Origin: Primorskyibacter flagellatus
GTDB lineage: Bacteria > Pseudomonadota > Alphaproteobacteria > Rhodobacterales > Rhodobacteraceae
Assembly (NCBI RefSeq): GCF_900176485.1
Contig: NZ_FWYD01000006.1
Location: 81,015-145,014, forward strand
DNA: 64,000 nt
Reading direction: 5' to 3'
The translations under genes and the position numbers were made by a program. The notes beneath the pieces are model-generated. The model was not told where the DNA came from and made no database searches. It saw only the letters and a program-made list of their open reading frames with translations. Of the stretch, positions 9,581 to 19,783 are shown one piece after another (position 1 is the first letter of the stretch; each line of letters begins with the position of its first letter).

Positions 9581-11497
9581 TTGGGCAATCTGCGCAACAT
9601 CGCCTTCTGGGTGGTTCTGTTCCTGCTTATCCTTGCACTGTTCAATCTGTTCTCGGGTGGCGGCAACACGCTCCAGAGCCGCGAGATCAGCTATTCCGAC
9701 TTTGTGGAGTCGGTCGAATCCAAAACGGTCTCTTCGGCCACGCTGGACGGTGAGCAGATCCGCTTTCGCGGAAATGACGGCAACGATTACGTGACCATCA
9801 AACCCGAAGATGCCGCAGCGACAGAATTGCTGATGAACAATGGTGTGACGATCCGGGCCGAAAGCCAGGAACAGTCCGGTTTCCAGACCTTCATCCTGTC
9901 ACTACTGCCCTTCCTTCTGCTGATCGGCGTGTGGATCTACTTCATGAACCGCATGCAGGGCGGCGGCAAAGGCGGGGCGATGGGCTTTGGCAAGTCGCGC
10001 GCCAAGCTGCTAACCGAAAAGCATGGCCGGGTGACGTTTGACGATGTCGCGGGCATTGACGAGGCCAAGGAAGAGCTGGAAGAGATTGTCGAATTCCTGC
10101 GCAATCCGCAGAAATTCAGCCGTCTTGGTGGCAAGATCCCCAAAGGCGCGCTGCTTGTTGGCCCACCGGGGACGGGTAAAACCCTGCTGGCCCGCGCGAT
10201 CGCGGGCGAGGCGGGTGTGCCGTTCTTCACCATTTCAGGCTCTGATTTTGTCGAGATGTTCGTCGGTGTTGGTGCGTCGCGTGTCCGGGATATGTTCGAG
10301 CAGGCCAAGAAGAACGCGCCCTGTATCGTTTTTATCGACGAGATCGACGCCGTGGGCCGAAACCGTGGTGCCGGCCATGGCGGTGGCAACGACGAGCGTG
10401 AACAGACGTTGAACCAGCTTCTGGTCGAAATGGACGGCTTTGAGACCAATGAGGGCGTGATCATCCTTGCCGCGACCAACCGTCGCGATGTTCTGGATCC
10501 CGCACTTCTGCGGCCGGGACGTTTTGACCGGCAGGTGACGGTCCCCAACCCAGACATCAAGGGCCGCGAAAAGATCCTGGCCGTTCATGCGCGCAAGACG
10601 CCTTTGGGGCCGGATGTGGACCTGCGCATCATCGCGCGTGGTTCGCCGGGCTTCTCCGGCGCGGATCTGGCCAATCTGGTGAACGAAGCGGCCCTGATGG
10701 CGGCCCGCGTCGGCAGACGTTTCGTGACGATGGAAGATTTCGAGAATGCCAAGGACAAGGTGATGATGGGCGCTGAACGGCGTTCCATGGTCCTGACGCC
10801 CGAGCAGAAGGAAAAGACCGCTTATCACGAGGCCGGTCATGCCATCGTCGGTATCAGCCTTCCGCAATGTGATCCGGTCTACAAGGCAACGATCATCCCG
10901 CGCGGCGGGGCGCTGGGGATGGTGGTCAGCCTGCCAGAAATTGACCGGCTGAACTGGCACAAATCCGAATGCGAGGAAAAGCTCGCGATGACGATGGCCG
11001 GCAAGGCCGCGGAAATCATCAAATACGGTGAAGGCAACGTGTCGAACGGCCCGGCCGGCGACATTCAGCAAGCCTCGGCCTTGGCGCGCGCGATGGTGTT
11101 GCGTTGGGGAATGTCCGACAAGATCGGCAATATCGACTATTCCGAAGCGCACGAGGGCTATAGCGGCAATACCGCTGGCCTGTCGGTGTCGGCCAACACC
11201 AAGGAGTTGATCGAGGAAGAGGTCAAGCGCTTCATCGGAGAGGCCTACGATTGTGCCTACAAAATCCTGACCGACAAAAAAGAAGAATGGGACCGTCTGG
11301 CGCAAGGGCTCTTGGAATACGAAACCCTGACCGGTGACGAAATCAAACGCGTCATTCGGGGCGAGCCTCCGCAATCGAACGATGATGACAGCGGAACGCC
11401 CGAGGCAGAAGACAAGCCAAGCGTCACAGCGATTCCCAAGACTAAGGCCAAGGCCAAACCTGACGATTCGGGGCTGGAACCCGAGCCCACCGCATGA
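9581..11497 (+). CDS. ftsH: ATP-dependent zinc metalloprotease FtsH (TTG start)
   Basis: Membrane-anchored AAA+ protease that degrades misfolded membrane proteins and short-lived regulators. I place the start at TTG 9581: GGGAGA lies about 8 bases upstream and the protein then begins [10 protein letters not shown], as family members do. The open frame extends 74 codons upstream into tilS but this is not family sequence. Transmembrane helices at about 7-25 and 102-122; Walker A GPPGTGKT at 194-201, then FIDEID and the second region of homology; zinc site HEAGH at 416-420. 638 residues. The next gene overlaps by 4 bp. Confidence 0.97.
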   Translation: MGNLRNIAFWVVLFLLILALFNLFSGGGNTLQSREISYSDFVESVESKTVSSATLDGEQIRFRGNDGNDYVTIKPEDAAATELLMNNGVTIRAESQEQSGFQTFILSLLPFLLLIGVWIYFMNRMQGGGKGGAMGFGKSRAKLLTEKHGRVTFDDVAGIDEAKEELEEIVEFLRNPQKFSRLGGKIPKGALLVGPPGTGKTLLARAIAGEAGVPFFTISGSDFVEMFVGVGASRVRDMFEQAKKNAPCIVFIDEIDAVGRNRGAGHGGGNDEREQTLNQLLVEMDGFETNEGVIILAATNRRDVLDPALLRPGRFDRQVTVPNPDIKGREKILAVHARKTPLGPDVDLRIIARGSPGFSGADLANLVNEAALMAARVGRRFVTMEDFENAKDKVMMGAERRSMVLTPEQKEKTAYHEAGHAIVGISLPQCDPVYKATIIPRGGALGMVVSLPEIDRLNWHKSECEEKLAMTMAGKAAEIIKYGEGNVSNGPAGDIQQASALARAMVLRWGMSDKIGNIDYSEAHEGYSGNTAGLSVSANTKELIEEEVKRFIGEAYDCAYKILTDKKEEWDRLAQGLLEYETLTGDEIKRVIRGEPPQSNDDDSGTPEAEDKPSVTAIPKTKAKAKPDDSGLEPEPTA

Positions 11498-12282
11498 GCG
11501 CATCCGCGCATACCGATTGGAACCCCGGGGCCTATGCAAGGTTCCGGGGTTTGCGTTTGCGCCCGGCGCTGGATCTGCTGAAGGCCGTGCCGTCTTTGCC
11601 ATCTGGCGGGGTGGTTGATCTTGGATGTGGCAACGGCGCAGTGGGACAGGCACTTGCAACACTTGGTCGGCCTCTCATCGGCGTCGACAGTTCCGACAAG
11701 ATGCTGGAAGAGGCCCGCAAGACCGAGACCTATGCAGAATTGCTCAAGACGGATATTGCCGGTTGGGTGCCCGCCGGCGCGCCGGCGCTGATCTTTTCCA
11801 ATGCCGCCCTGCAATGGCTGCCAGATCATTCGCACCTTTTGCCCCGACTTGCGGGGCTGCTCGCGCCGGGCGGAACACTTGCAATTCAGGTGCCGCATCA
11901 GAACAATGCGCCGTCGCACCGGGTCTGGCGGTCGTTGATGGATGAACATTTTCCCGGCCGGGTAGACTGGCAGGCTGGTCCATCTGTAATGTTGCCGGCC
12001 GAGTATTTCCACTTGCTGTCGCCGCTGGGGGCGTTTGATATGTGGGAGACCGATTACTATCAGGTGCTTGCCGCCGAAAAAGATGCCCATCCGGTGCGCA
12101 AGTTTACCGAGAGCACATATGCCCGCCCGTTGCTGGACCGGCTCGCGCCGTCCGAAGCCGACCGGCTGATCGCCTTCTACGAAACGGTCATGGAAAAGGC
12201 TTATCCGCGCGGTGGCGACGGGCAAGTGCTGTTCCCGATGCGACGGCTGTTTCTGCTGTTGACACGGCCTGCCTCTGCCTGA
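11494..12282 (+). CDS. SAM-dependent methyltransferase, trans-aconitate methyltransferase-like
   Basis: Class I methyltransferase of 262 residues. Motif I is DLGCGNG (around residue 43), the acidic post-I residue is in GVDSSDKML, and ALQWLPDH is characteristic of the trans-aconitate 2-methyltransferase (Tam) group. That family methylates trans-aconitate, an aconitase inhibitor, but many relatives have other substrates, so the reaction is unproven here. Its start overlaps the ftsH stop (ATGA), so it is probably expressed with ftsH. Confidence 0.8.
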   Translation: MSASAHTDWNPGAYARFRGLRLRPALDLLKAVPSLPSGGVVDLGCGNGAVGQALATLGRPLIGVDSSDKMLEEARKTETYAELLKTDIAGWVPAGAPALIFSNAALQWLPDHSHLLPRLAGLLAPGGTLAIQVPHQNNAPSHRVWRSLMDEHFPGRVDWQAGPSVMLPAEYFHLLSPLGAFDMWETDYYQVLAAEKDAHPVRKFTESTYARPLLDRLAPSEADRLIAFYETVMEKAYPRGGDGQVLFPMRRLFLLLTRPASA

Positions 12283-12581
12283 CGGCGGATCGCATCAGTC
12301 GTCTTCTGGCCGCAATGTGTTTCAATGCGAAGGCAAAATCGTCATCGGGGGCAGGTGGGGCTGTATATCTTGCACCTGTCGTCTTGGATGCATCTCGATG
12401 AGGTTCAAGAGAGCTTTATAGATTGAACCCGCCAGAGCCGCTGGCCGCGTAACGTTTGCTGGTCATTTGTGACTTGCGCCCTGACGGCCGGCTATGCCGG
12501 GCGATGATGATCGCGCGTATTCTGCCCAATCCGGTGTCGTGCGACTGGCGACCTGAAGCAGACGTATAACGGGTCACATGC
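12283..12581. other. Intergenic region without a recognisable gene
   Basis: About 300 bp between converging genes (methyltransferase on +, thioesterase on -). No strong terminator hairpin with T run, no RNA gene and no open frame with coding character was seen. Confidence 0.5.
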
Positions 12582-13034
12582 TCAGGTGGGGGCGGGCACC
12601 ATGGTGCCTTGGGCGATCGCGATCAGCGTCTCGATCTCGCCGGTTCGGGCGCTGACCTCTGCTGTCACCACGACCAGACGCCTACCGTTGCGAATGATCT
12701 TTCCGCGGGCGATCAGTTCGTCCCCTTTGGCGGGGCCAAGGAAGTTGATCTTCATCTCGGCGGTCACGACTTCCTGATCCGGCGGCAGCATCGACAGGGC
12801 AGAATAGCCCGCAGCGCTGTCGCCCAGCGAAAACACCAGCCCTCCGTGACCGAACCCCGCTTGCTGAAGCGCCAGCGGGAGGATTGGCGCGCGGATAGTA
12901 ACGGCACCTTGCGTGACGGATGCCAGCGATGCGCCGAACGTGGCCATCAGGCTTTGCCGGGCAAAGCTGTCGTGAATGCGCTGTGTGATCTGATCCATGT
13001 CGCGGATGAAGCCATGTCGCGCGGCCTTTGGCAA
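12582..13034 (-). CDS. PaaI-type hotdog thioesterase
   Basis: 150 residues of the PaaI/YigI-like hotdog family, which hydrolyse aryl- or acyl-CoA thioesters in the cytoplasm. The family signature is HGGLVFSLGDSAAG at about residues 63-76, with the catalytic acidic residue in the central helix, followed by EVVTAEMKINFLGPAKG. An internal ATG at 12998 is an alternative start and would remove 12 residues. It is next to pdeM on the same strand but separated by about 50 bp; no functional link is implied. Confidence 0.8.
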   Translation of the reverse strand: MPKAARHGFIRDMDQITQRIHDSFARQSLMATFGASLASVTQGAVTIRAPILPLALQQAGFGHGGLVFSLGDSAAGYSALSMLPPDQEVVTAEMKINFLGPAKGDELIARGKIIRNGRRLVVVTAEVSARTGEIETLIAIAQGTMVPAPT

Positions 13035-13081
13035 TGGGCGTTATGGTTGCCGCGTTGACGGGACCCATAGAGAGGATCTGC

Positions 13082-13741
13082 CTAGCGCGGCATCGGGATA
13101 CGCCGCAGGGTCGGACCTGTCAGTATCGCCTGCGCTTCTGGTCCCATCATTGTGGTCAGAGGCGCGCGGTCGCACCGCAGCCCGCCGGTATAGGTGCCAT
13201 AGGCGGGCAGGATCAAACGTCGGGTATCAGACAGAAAACACGGGCGCGACAGGCTCCGCGAACGCGTACGGATCAACGCCTTGGGGTGATAATGGCCCGA
13301 GACTTCGGCAGTGCTCTCACTGCATATGTGACGAAAGGTCAGCGGGCCAATCCTTACCTCGCTTTGATGACTGCCGCCAAGCCCGACAGGGCCGGGATCG
13401 TGATTGCCTTCGATCCAGAGCCATTCACGCCCGGCCTGAAGACGGGCGATATGCAGGCAGGCATCCTCTGACAACCGTTGCGCGGCGTCTGCATCGTCGA
13501 AGCTGTCACCGAGGCAGATCACCATCCGCGCGCGCGTGAATTGCAGGTCGCGGTCCAGACGTTGCAGCGTGTCTGCAACCTCGTAGGGTGGCAGTTCCAT
13601 CCCGCCGCTACGGGCGGCGCGTGCGGATTTCCCCAAATGAAGGTCCGAGACACAGAGCACCCCCCGCGTCTGCCACCAAAGCGCGCCGGACCCGAGCGCC
13701 CGCAGGTCAGCACCCGCAAAGTGAAACGGTAGCGTGTTCAT
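13082..13741 (-). CDS. pdeM: Ligase-associated DNA damage response endonuclease PdeM
   Basis: Calcineurin-like metallophosphoesterase, about 219 residues. The metal-binding motifs are in order: SDLHLGK, GDSFDD, GNHDPG and GHYHPK. Proteins of this type occur with an Lhr-like helicase, an MBL-fold exonuclease and an ATP-dependent DNA ligase in a predicted repair module. I chose the ATG at 13741 (MNTLPFHFAGADL), where family homology begins, over the upstream ATG at 13810. The Lhr-like helicase lies 127 bp upstream on the same strand. Confidence 0.88.
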   Translation of the reverse strand: MNTLPFHFAGADLRALGSGALWWQTRGVLCVSDLHLGKSARAARSGGMELPPYEVADTLQRLDRDLQFTRARMVICLGDSFDDADAAQRLSEDACLHIARLQAGREWLWIEGNHDPGPVGLGGSHQSEVRIGPLTFRHICSESTAEVSGHYHPKALIRTRSRSLSRPCFLSDTRRLILPAYGTYTGGLRCDRAPLTTMMGPEAQAILTGPTLRRIPMPR

Positions 13742-13868
13742 GGCTTGTTCTTGCATTTGGACCGCTTGGGGGCAAGAGTCGGATGTATGGGGACCGGCCT
13801 CCTTGTGCAAACGGTTCGCTGTCTCAAATCCAGCTCAGTCCAAAGATCTGTCCTTGCCGATAAAATGT

Positions 13869-16301
13869 TCAGTCGGCACCAATGTCTATTTGCGCCAGAC
13901 CGCTTTCATCCATCAGCCGCTGCGCCTCTTCCGCCAGCAGGCGTTCGTCGGCATCGCCCGCGACGGGCACTCTGCCGACCTCAAGGAACAGCGGCGCGGC
14001 CAGCGGCGTGACGCGTGACAGGCGCAGCGTGTCGATCCGGCCGCCGACCCGGTCCAGCATCTCGCGGATGCGGCTGAAATCGACCAGCCCGCGCAAAGCC
14101 TCTTCGCGGGTGATGCGCATCAGCAGGTGATCGGGGTCGTATTTCAGCAATGTGTCATACAGGATATCCGAGGACATTGTCGCCTGCCGTCCGGTCTTGC
14201 GCTGCCCGGCGAAGTTGCGCTCTATCAGCCCGGCAATGGTGGCAGAGGCGCGAAAGGTGCGTTTCATCACCGCATTGCCCGCCAGCCAGCCTTCCAGCCC
14301 GTCCTCCAGCGCGGCCGGGTCGAACAGCGGCACCGGGTCCAGAACGGCGTCCAGCCCCCAGATCAGCGTCGCGTAATCGGTCGCGACAAAGCCAAGCGGT
14401 GCCAGACCCATCTCCTCCATCCGTTTCGTCAGCAACAGGCCCAGGGTCTGCTGCGCGTTGCGCCCGGCAAAGCCATAGACGCACAGATGTTCGCGCCCAT
14501 CATGGGGGAAGCTTTCTATCAGCAATCGGCCGGGCTGCGGCAGGCGGCTGACTTCGCGTTGCAGGCCCAGCAACTGCGCAGTGTGATCGGGCAGGTCCGG
14601 CCAGTCGTCCTGTTGAAACATTCGCAGAATGCGCTGGCTCAACTGCGTGGATGTGGCGAATTTCGTGCCCATGAAATTGGCGATCTTGGGCTTGCGACCG
14701 GGATCGCGCGTGACCTCTACGGTCATGTCGCGCAGGCCCTCGTAGCGCACGATCTTGCCGCCAATCAGGAACGTGTCGCCCTGGCTAAGCGACGCGGCAA
14801 AGCTCTCCTCGATTTCGCCCAGGGGCTTGCCGCCGCGACCGCGAAACCGTACCTTGAGCGTGTCCGTATCCTGTATCGTGCCGATATTCATGCGGATCCG
14901 CTGCGCGCTGCGCGGGTCGCGCAATTGCCACAGACCATCGGCGCGCTGCATCAAGCGTTGCCACTTGTCATAGGCGCGCAAGGCATAGCCACCGGTGGCG
15001 CAGAAATCGAGGCAGTCGTCAAACGCGGCTCGGGTCAGCGTCGCATAGGCCCCGGCGCTGGTCATTTCAGCATAGAGCGCATCCGCATTGATCGGCCCAG
15101 AACAGGCCGCGATCAGGATATGCTGGCACAGGACGTCGCGGGGGCCGGGGCCTCGGGTCTCGCCGTCCAGATCATGTTCCTTCGCGGCCTCAAGGGCGGC
15201 CACGCATTCCACGACCTCGAACCGGTTGGCGGGCACAAGCAGCGCCTTTGACGGCGCGTTGTAGCGATGATTGGCGCGCCCGATGCGCTGCACCAGCCGT
15301 TTCACGTTTTTCGGCGCACCGACCTGAATGACCAGATCCACATCGCCCCAGTCGATGCCCAGGTCTAGTGATCCGGTGCAGACGATGGCGCGCAAGTCGC
15401 CGCGCACCATCGCGGCCTCGACGCGTTCGCGTTGGGTGCGATCGAGAGAACCGTGGTGAATGCCGATCGGCAGGCCCTCGTCATTCGCAAGCCACAAGTT
15501 GTGAAAGAATATCTCGGCCTGCGCGCGGGTGTTGTGAAAGATCAGCGTGGTCCTGTGCTGGCGGACCTGTTCCAGAACGGCGGGTATGGCATAGGCAGCC
15601 CCGCCGCCGGACCATGGAGGGGCCGCGTCGGTGGTCAGCATCGCGATGTCCGGATCGGGGCCGGGATCGGCGAGGATGATCTCGCAGGGGTCGGGATGGC
15701 GCGCCAGAAGCCGGGCAATGGCTTGCGGGTCTTCGACCGTCGCGGACAGACCGACGCGGCGCATATCCGGGCAAAGCGTCTGCAACCGGGCCAGCGCCAG
15801 CATAAGTTGATCGCCGCGTTTGCTTTCGGCCAGTGCGTGAATTTCGTCCACGATGACGCGTTGCAGCCCGGCGAACATGCGCGGCGCGTCCTCGTAAGAG
15901 GTCAGCAGCGCAAGGCTTTCGGGCGTGGTCAGCAGGATATGCGGCGGATCGGCACGCTGGCGTTTCTTTTGCGTGGCGGTGGTGTCGCCGGTGCGGTCCT
16001 CGATGCGGATGGCCATGCCTGCCTCGTCCACCGGGGTGCGCAGGTTGCGCCGGATATCGGCCGCCAGCGCCTTGAGCGGGCTGACGTAAAGCGTGTGCAG
16101 GCCCGGCGCGGGGTCGGCACCAAGCTCTGCCAGCGTTGGCAGGAACCCAGCCAGCGTCTTGCCGCCACCGGTGGGCGCGATCAACAGCAGCGCCGGGGCG
16201 TTGGCCCTGTCCAGCATTGCCTGCTGGTGCGGGTGGATCTGCCAGCCGCGCGTGTCGAACCAGCGCTGAAGAGGGACAGGAAGCGATGTCATCCTTGGCA
16301 T
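13869..16301 (-). CDS. Ligase-associated DNA damage response DEXH-box helicase (Lhr-like)
   Basis: Superfamily 2 helicase of about 810 residues. Motif I APTGGGKT, motif Ia SPLKALAAD, motif II VDEIHAL, motif III GLSATVEDP, and in the second RecA domain FHNTRAQAE, IVCTGSLDLGIDWG and QRIGRANHR. The C-terminal half matches the winged-helix/Lhr extension. Such enzymes unwind DNA:RNA or DNA duplexes 3'-5' in repair. The start at 16301 has GGGAC just upstream; an ATG nine bases inside is an alternative. Together with PdeM this is half of the usual four-gene repair set; ligase and exonuclease are not in the window. Confidence 0.9.
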   Translation of the reverse strand: MPRMTSLPVPLQRWFDTRGWQIHPHQQAMLDRANAPALLLIAPTGGGKTLAGFLPTLAELGADPAPGLHTLYVSPLKALAADIRRNLRTPVDEAGMAIRIEDRTGDTTATQKKRQRADPPHILLTTPESLALLTSYEDAPRMFAGLQRVIVDEIHALAESKRGDQLMLALARLQTLCPDMRRVGLSATVEDPQAIARLLARHPDPCEIILADPGPDPDIAMLTTDAAPPWSGGGAAYAIPAVLEQVRQHRTTLIFHNTRAQAEIFFHNLWLANDEGLPIGIHHGSLDRTQRERVEAAMVRGDLRAIVCTGSLDLGIDWGDVDLVIQVGAPKNVKRLVQRIGRANHRYNAPSKALLVPANRFEVVECVAALEAAKEHDLDGETRGPGPRDVLCQHILIAACSGPINADALYAEMTSAGAYATLTRAAFDDCLDFCATGGYALRAYDKWQRLMQRADGLWQLRDPRSAQRIRMNIGTIQDTDTLKVRFRGRGGKPLGEIEESFAASLSQGDTFLIGGKIVRYEGLRDMTVEVTRDPGRKPKIANFMGTKFATSTQLSQRILRMFQQDDWPDLPDHTAQLLGLQREVSRLPQPGRLLIESFPHDGREHLCVYGFAGRNAQQTLGLLLTKRMEEMGLAPLGFVATDYATLIWGLDAVLDPVPLFDPAALEDGLEGWLAGNAVMKRTFRASATIAGLIERNFAGQRKTGRQATMSSDILYDTLLKYDPDHLLMRITREEALRGLVDFSRIREMLDRVGGRIDTLRLSRVTPLAAPLFLEVGRVPVAGDADERLLAEEAQRLMDESGLAQIDIGAD

Positions 16302-16505
16302 GTAGTCCCGTGCGCGCCGATTGTCAGCCTTGGCTGTGGCCGTCCCAGTATACGGGTCCACAAGAAGCGGGAAGTGAAGCTTGAACTGCCCGTGTCTTGG
16401 GCCATTGGCATTGGTGCCGGTGGCCCTGTCCCGATGCGTCGGCCAAGTGCTTTCGTACCGAAAGCGCGCTGTTGGAGGAAATCTCGCGTTGGCGCGGTTG
16501 AGATG

Positions 16506-17582
16506 TCAGCGGAACCGGGCAGGTGACAGGGCCGCCACCGTGGTCGCGTCGAGCACAGGCGGGGTTCCGTTTAGCAACTGTGCCACCAGATCGGCGACTG
16601 CGGCGCAGGTCTGAAAGCCGTAGCCCCCCTGACCGGCGACCCAGATGAACTCCGGCTCCGCCGGATCTGCCCCGACCACCAGCGCGTGGTCGGGGGCAAA
16701 GCTGCGAAGCCCGGCCCAGTTGGACAACACGCGGGTCACGGGTGCCGTCACCATTTCCTCGTAGCGGGCAAGCCCTTCGGCCAGTACCATATCGTCGGCC
16801 CATGCGTCATGCGGCTCCATCGGGTCTGCCTCGGACGGCGAGACCAGCAACGCGCCCGCATCGGGTTTGGCATACCAGCGGTCGTCAACAGCGGCGAAAA
16901 AGGGCCAATCCTGCACATCGTGGCCCCCCGGTGCAGGCAGACGCGCCATGGACCGCCGATAGGGCTGGATGCCCAGGGGCACGATCCCGGCCAGAGCGGC
17001 GATCTGATCGGCCCAGGCACCCGCCGCGTTCACCAGATGCGTACCCGTCCACTCGCGCGCGCCGTCAGAGACGCGCCAGCGGCCATTCTTGCGACTGATC
17101 GCAGAGATACGGGCGCGGGTTACAACCTCGGCACCATTGCCGCGTGCTTCGCGCAGGAAATTCTGCAACAGCAGATCGGTGTCGAGGTCAAAGACATCCG
17201 GACGCCAGGCGGCGCGCGTGGCAGTTGCCGGGTTGAGAATGGGCACTTTTGCGCGGGCATCTGTGGCCGAGATTTCGGTCAGCCCGAAATCCACCGCCTG
17301 TGCGGAAAAACTGTCGGCCTCATCCGGCCCTCCGACCAGCAACTGTCCACGCGGCGACAGAACGCCACCGTTTGCATTGTGCAGATGGTCGGCACTGGCC
17401 CGATTGAGGGCGCGCACCACGTCGTTGCCATAGTTTTCCAGAAAGGCTGCCGCTGAACGTCCGCTGGCGTGATAGCTCAACGCATCCTCGGCCTCTAACA
17501 GGGTGACGCTGCCCAATTCGGACAGACGCGCCGCAGCAGACACCCCGGCAATGCCGCCGCCGATAATCAGAAAGTCGGTCAC
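16506..17582 (-). CDS. FAD-dependent oxidoreductase, DAO (glycine/D-amino acid oxidase) family
   Basis: 358-residue cytoplasmic flavoprotein. The N-terminal Rossmann dinucleotide motif is IGGGIAGVSAA, followed by ASGRSAA, and the C-terminal FAD motif is WVAGQGGYGFQT. The family oxidises amine substrates (glycine, sarcosine, D-amino acids, proline betaine products); the particular substrate cannot be read from sequence. Its start overlaps the stop of the aldo/keto reductase gene by 4 bp, so the two are translated from one mRNA and may act in one catabolic route. Confidence 0.88.
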   Translation of the reverse strand: MTDFLIIGGGIAGVSAAARLSELGSVTLLEAEDALSYHASGRSAAAFLENYGNDVVRALNRASADHLHNANGGVLSPRGQLLVGGPDEADSFSAQAVDFGLTEISATDARAKVPILNPATATRAAWRPDVFDLDTDLLLQNFLREARGNGAEVVTRARISAISRKNGRWRVSDGAREWTGTHLVNAAGAWADQIAALAGIVPLGIQPYRRSMARLPAPGGHDVQDWPFFAAVDDRWYAKPDAGALLVSPSEADPMEPHDAWADDMVLAEGLARYEEMVTAPVTRVLSNWAGLRSFAPDHALVVGADPAEPEFIWVAGQGGYGFQTCAAVADLVAQLLNGTPPVLDATTVAALSPARFR

Positions 17583-18514
17583 GCTTCCTCCAGCCGGTCA
17601 GTGGCGGGGGGCGGTGCAGGATAAAGCGCCGAGATCCGGGCATAGAGCGCGTCGTCCATCTGTAGCTGCATGGCGTCCAGCGAGGGGGCCAACTGTTCCG
17701 GCGTCCGCGCTGACAGCAACGGCACCGGCCCGGACGGATGCCGCGCCACCCAGGCCGCCGCCAGCGTGGCCGGGTCCGTGCGCAGCTCTTCCGCCAGTTC
17801 AGCCAGTCCGGACGCGGCCTTGTGCATCGCGGCGGGGCCGTAACGCTTGGTATAGCGCGCATCGCTGTCAAGTCGCCCACTGTCGCCGCGCGCGTATTTG
17901 CCCGTCAGCAACCCACCGCCAAGCGGCGAATAGGTGGCCGCAAGAATGCCTTCGGAGGCGCACATCGGCAGGAGTTCAACCTCGGCCTGACGCTTGACCA
18001 GATTATACATTGGTTGCAGCACGTCGATGCGCAGATCGAACCCGGCGGCAACAGCCTGTGCTTTCATCACTTGCCACGCGGCGTAGTTGGACACGCCGAT
18101 ATAGCGGATCGCGCCGCGTTGTTTCAGTTGCGCAAGCGCGTCGAAGGTTTCCTCCAAGGGCGTGTCGTTATCCCAGCGATGCATGTAATAGATGTCGACC
18201 ATATCCATGCCCAGCCGTTTCCTGCTGGTGTCGAAGCTGTTCAGGATGTTGTCCCGCGTGCCGCCGCCCGGAAAATTGGCCTTGGTCGCGATAATCAGCC
18301 GGTCGCGATCCGGTCCGGCAAACTTGCCCAACAGCTCTTCGGATCGGCCGTCTGTGTAGACATGGGCGGTGTCGAAATGCACGATCCCGGCCTCGCGGCA
18401 GGCCTCATACATGGCACGCGATTGCGTTTCGTCCGCGCGACCGCCCCATTGCATTGCGCCAAAGGCGAATTGCGGACCATGGGTGCCATCGGGGCTTGTG
18501 ATATGCTGGGTCAT
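17579..18514 (-). CDS. Aldo/keto reductase
   Basis: About 311 residues, TIM-barrel NADPH-dependent oxidoreductase. The tetrad is visible: Asp and Tyr in FDTAHVY, Lys in ATKANF, His in YYMHRW. The C-terminal region GVSNYAAW and MYNLVKRQAE fits the YajO/general-stress type subgroup. I use the ATG at 18514 (MTQHITSPDG); an upstream in-frame ATG at 18628 would add 38 residues without family similarity. Its end overlaps the DAO oxidoreductase start (ATGA). Confidence 0.88.
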   Translation of the reverse strand: MTQHITSPDGTHGPQFAFGAMQWGGRADETQSRAMYEACREAGIVHFDTAHVYTDGRSEELLGKFAGPDRDRLIIATKANFPGGGTRDNILNSFDTSRKRLGMDMVDIYYMHRWDNDTPLEETFDALAQLKQRGAIRYIGVSNYAAWQVMKAQAVAAGFDLRIDVLQPMYNLVKRQAEVELLPMCASEGILAATYSPLGGGLLTGKYARGDSGRLDSDARYTKRYGPAAMHKAASGLAELAEELRTDPATLAAAWVARHPSGPVPLLSARTPEQLAPSLDAMQLQMDDALYARISALYPAPPPATDRLEEA

Positions 18515-18673
18515 AGGGGGACGGTGGCACGGCGCGCAGGCAAAGAAAAGACCCGATCTAAGATGGATCAGGCCGCGCATTGTTCCAAAGCCGTTAGCAG
18601 AACGCCCAGACGTAAGCAGGCGCCCCAACCGGCAGGTCAGGACGCCTGAATACTGCGTATTGCGAAGGGTGGC

Positions 18674-19750
18674 TTAGTTCGGGATTTCTGCGGTCAGACC
18701 TTCAACATAGAAATCCATGCCCGCCAGCGTGCCATCATCGGCCACTTCGCCCTCTGCCAGCCAATCGCTGCCATCCTGCTTTTTCAGCGGTCCGGTGAAG
18801 GCATGGTATTCGCCCGAAGCCAGAGCCTCTTTCAGGGCCAGTGCTTCGGCTTTCACATCTGCTGGAACCGCGTCAGTGATCTCGCCGATGCCGACCATGC
18901 CCGCGCCGATACCGTCCCATGTGTCGGTGGATTCCCACGTTCCGTCCAGCACGGCCTGTACGCGGGCGATATAATAGGGGGCCCAGTCGTCGATGATCGA
19001 CGAGACGCGCGGCATGGGTGCATATTCCGCCATGTCGGATGCCTGACCGAAGGTAATGACATTGCCCGCCTCCTGCGCGGCGGCTTGCGGTGCGGTGGAG
19101 TCGGTGTGTTGCAGCACCACGTCAGCCCCGTTTTCAATCAGCGCGCGGGCGGCGTCCGCCTCTTTTGCCGGGTCGAACCATGTGTAAAGCCAGATCACCG
19201 AAAACTCGACATCCGGGTTCACTTTCTTGGCGTGGATATAGGCAGAGTTGATGCCGCGAATAACCTCGGGGATCGGCACGGAGGCGATGTAGCCGATCTT
19301 GTTGGTCTTGGTCATCTTGCCCGCAATATGGCCTTGAACCGCGCGGCCTTCATAAAAGCGCGCCGAGTAGGTCGACACGTTGTCAGCGCGTTTGTACCCG
19401 GTGGCATGTTCGAACTTCACATCCGGGAATTTCTGGGCCACCGCGATCGTCGGGTCCATGTAGCCGAAAGAGGTGGTAAAGATGATGTCCGCCCCGGTCA
19501 GTGCCATCTGGGTGATTGCCCGTTCCGCATCCGCGGATTCCGGCACGTTTTCCTGGTAGATGGTTTTCACCTTGCCGTCGAAATGTGCCTCCATCTTCTG
19601 GCGGGCCTGATCGTGCTCGTAAGTCCAGCCGCCGTCACCCGGAGGGCCGATATAGATAAAACCGGCGGTGATCTCTTCGTCCTGCGCGAATGCGGTCGTA
19701 GCAAGGGCCAGCGCAAGCGCGGCTGAGGTCAGTAGAGTTCTTCTGTTCAT
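18674..19750 (-). CDS. BMP-family ABC transporter substrate-binding protein (purine nucleoside uptake)
   Basis: 358 residues with a Sec signal (about 1-22, ending TTAFAQ). The mature protein shows the BMP/PnrA fold: IYIGPPGDGGWTYEHDQ, ATGYKRADNVSTY and VPIPEVIRGINS. Family members bind purine nucleosides or bases in the periplasm. It is the last gene of the - strand operon after two permeases and an ATPase, and downstream of xdhABC, which supports a purine substrate. There is no lipobox, so it is probably free in the periplasm. Confidence 0.92.
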   Translation of the reverse strand: MNRRTLLTSAALALALATTAFAQDEEITAGFIYIGPPGDGGWTYEHDQARQKMEAHFDGKVKTIYQENVPESADAERAITQMALTGADIIFTTSFGYMDPTIAVAQKFPDVKFEHATGYKRADNVSTYSARFYEGRAVQGHIAGKMTKTNKIGYIASVPIPEVIRGINSAYIHAKKVNPDVEFSVIWLYTWFDPAKEADAARALIENGADVVLQHTDSTAPQAAAQEAGNVITFGQASDMAEYAPMPRVSSIIDDWAPYYIARVQAVLDGTWESTDTWDGIGAGMVGIGEITDAVPADVKAEALALKEALASGEYHAFTGPLKKQDGSDWLAEGEVADDGTLAGMDFYVEGLTAEIPN

Positions 19751-19783
19751 GTAAGGTTTCCCCGTTGGTGGTAAATGCGACCT

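Noticed and set aside
10235..11662. 475-codon - strand frame under ftsH
   Set aside because: Antisense of a highly conserved gene; no start context or family motif.
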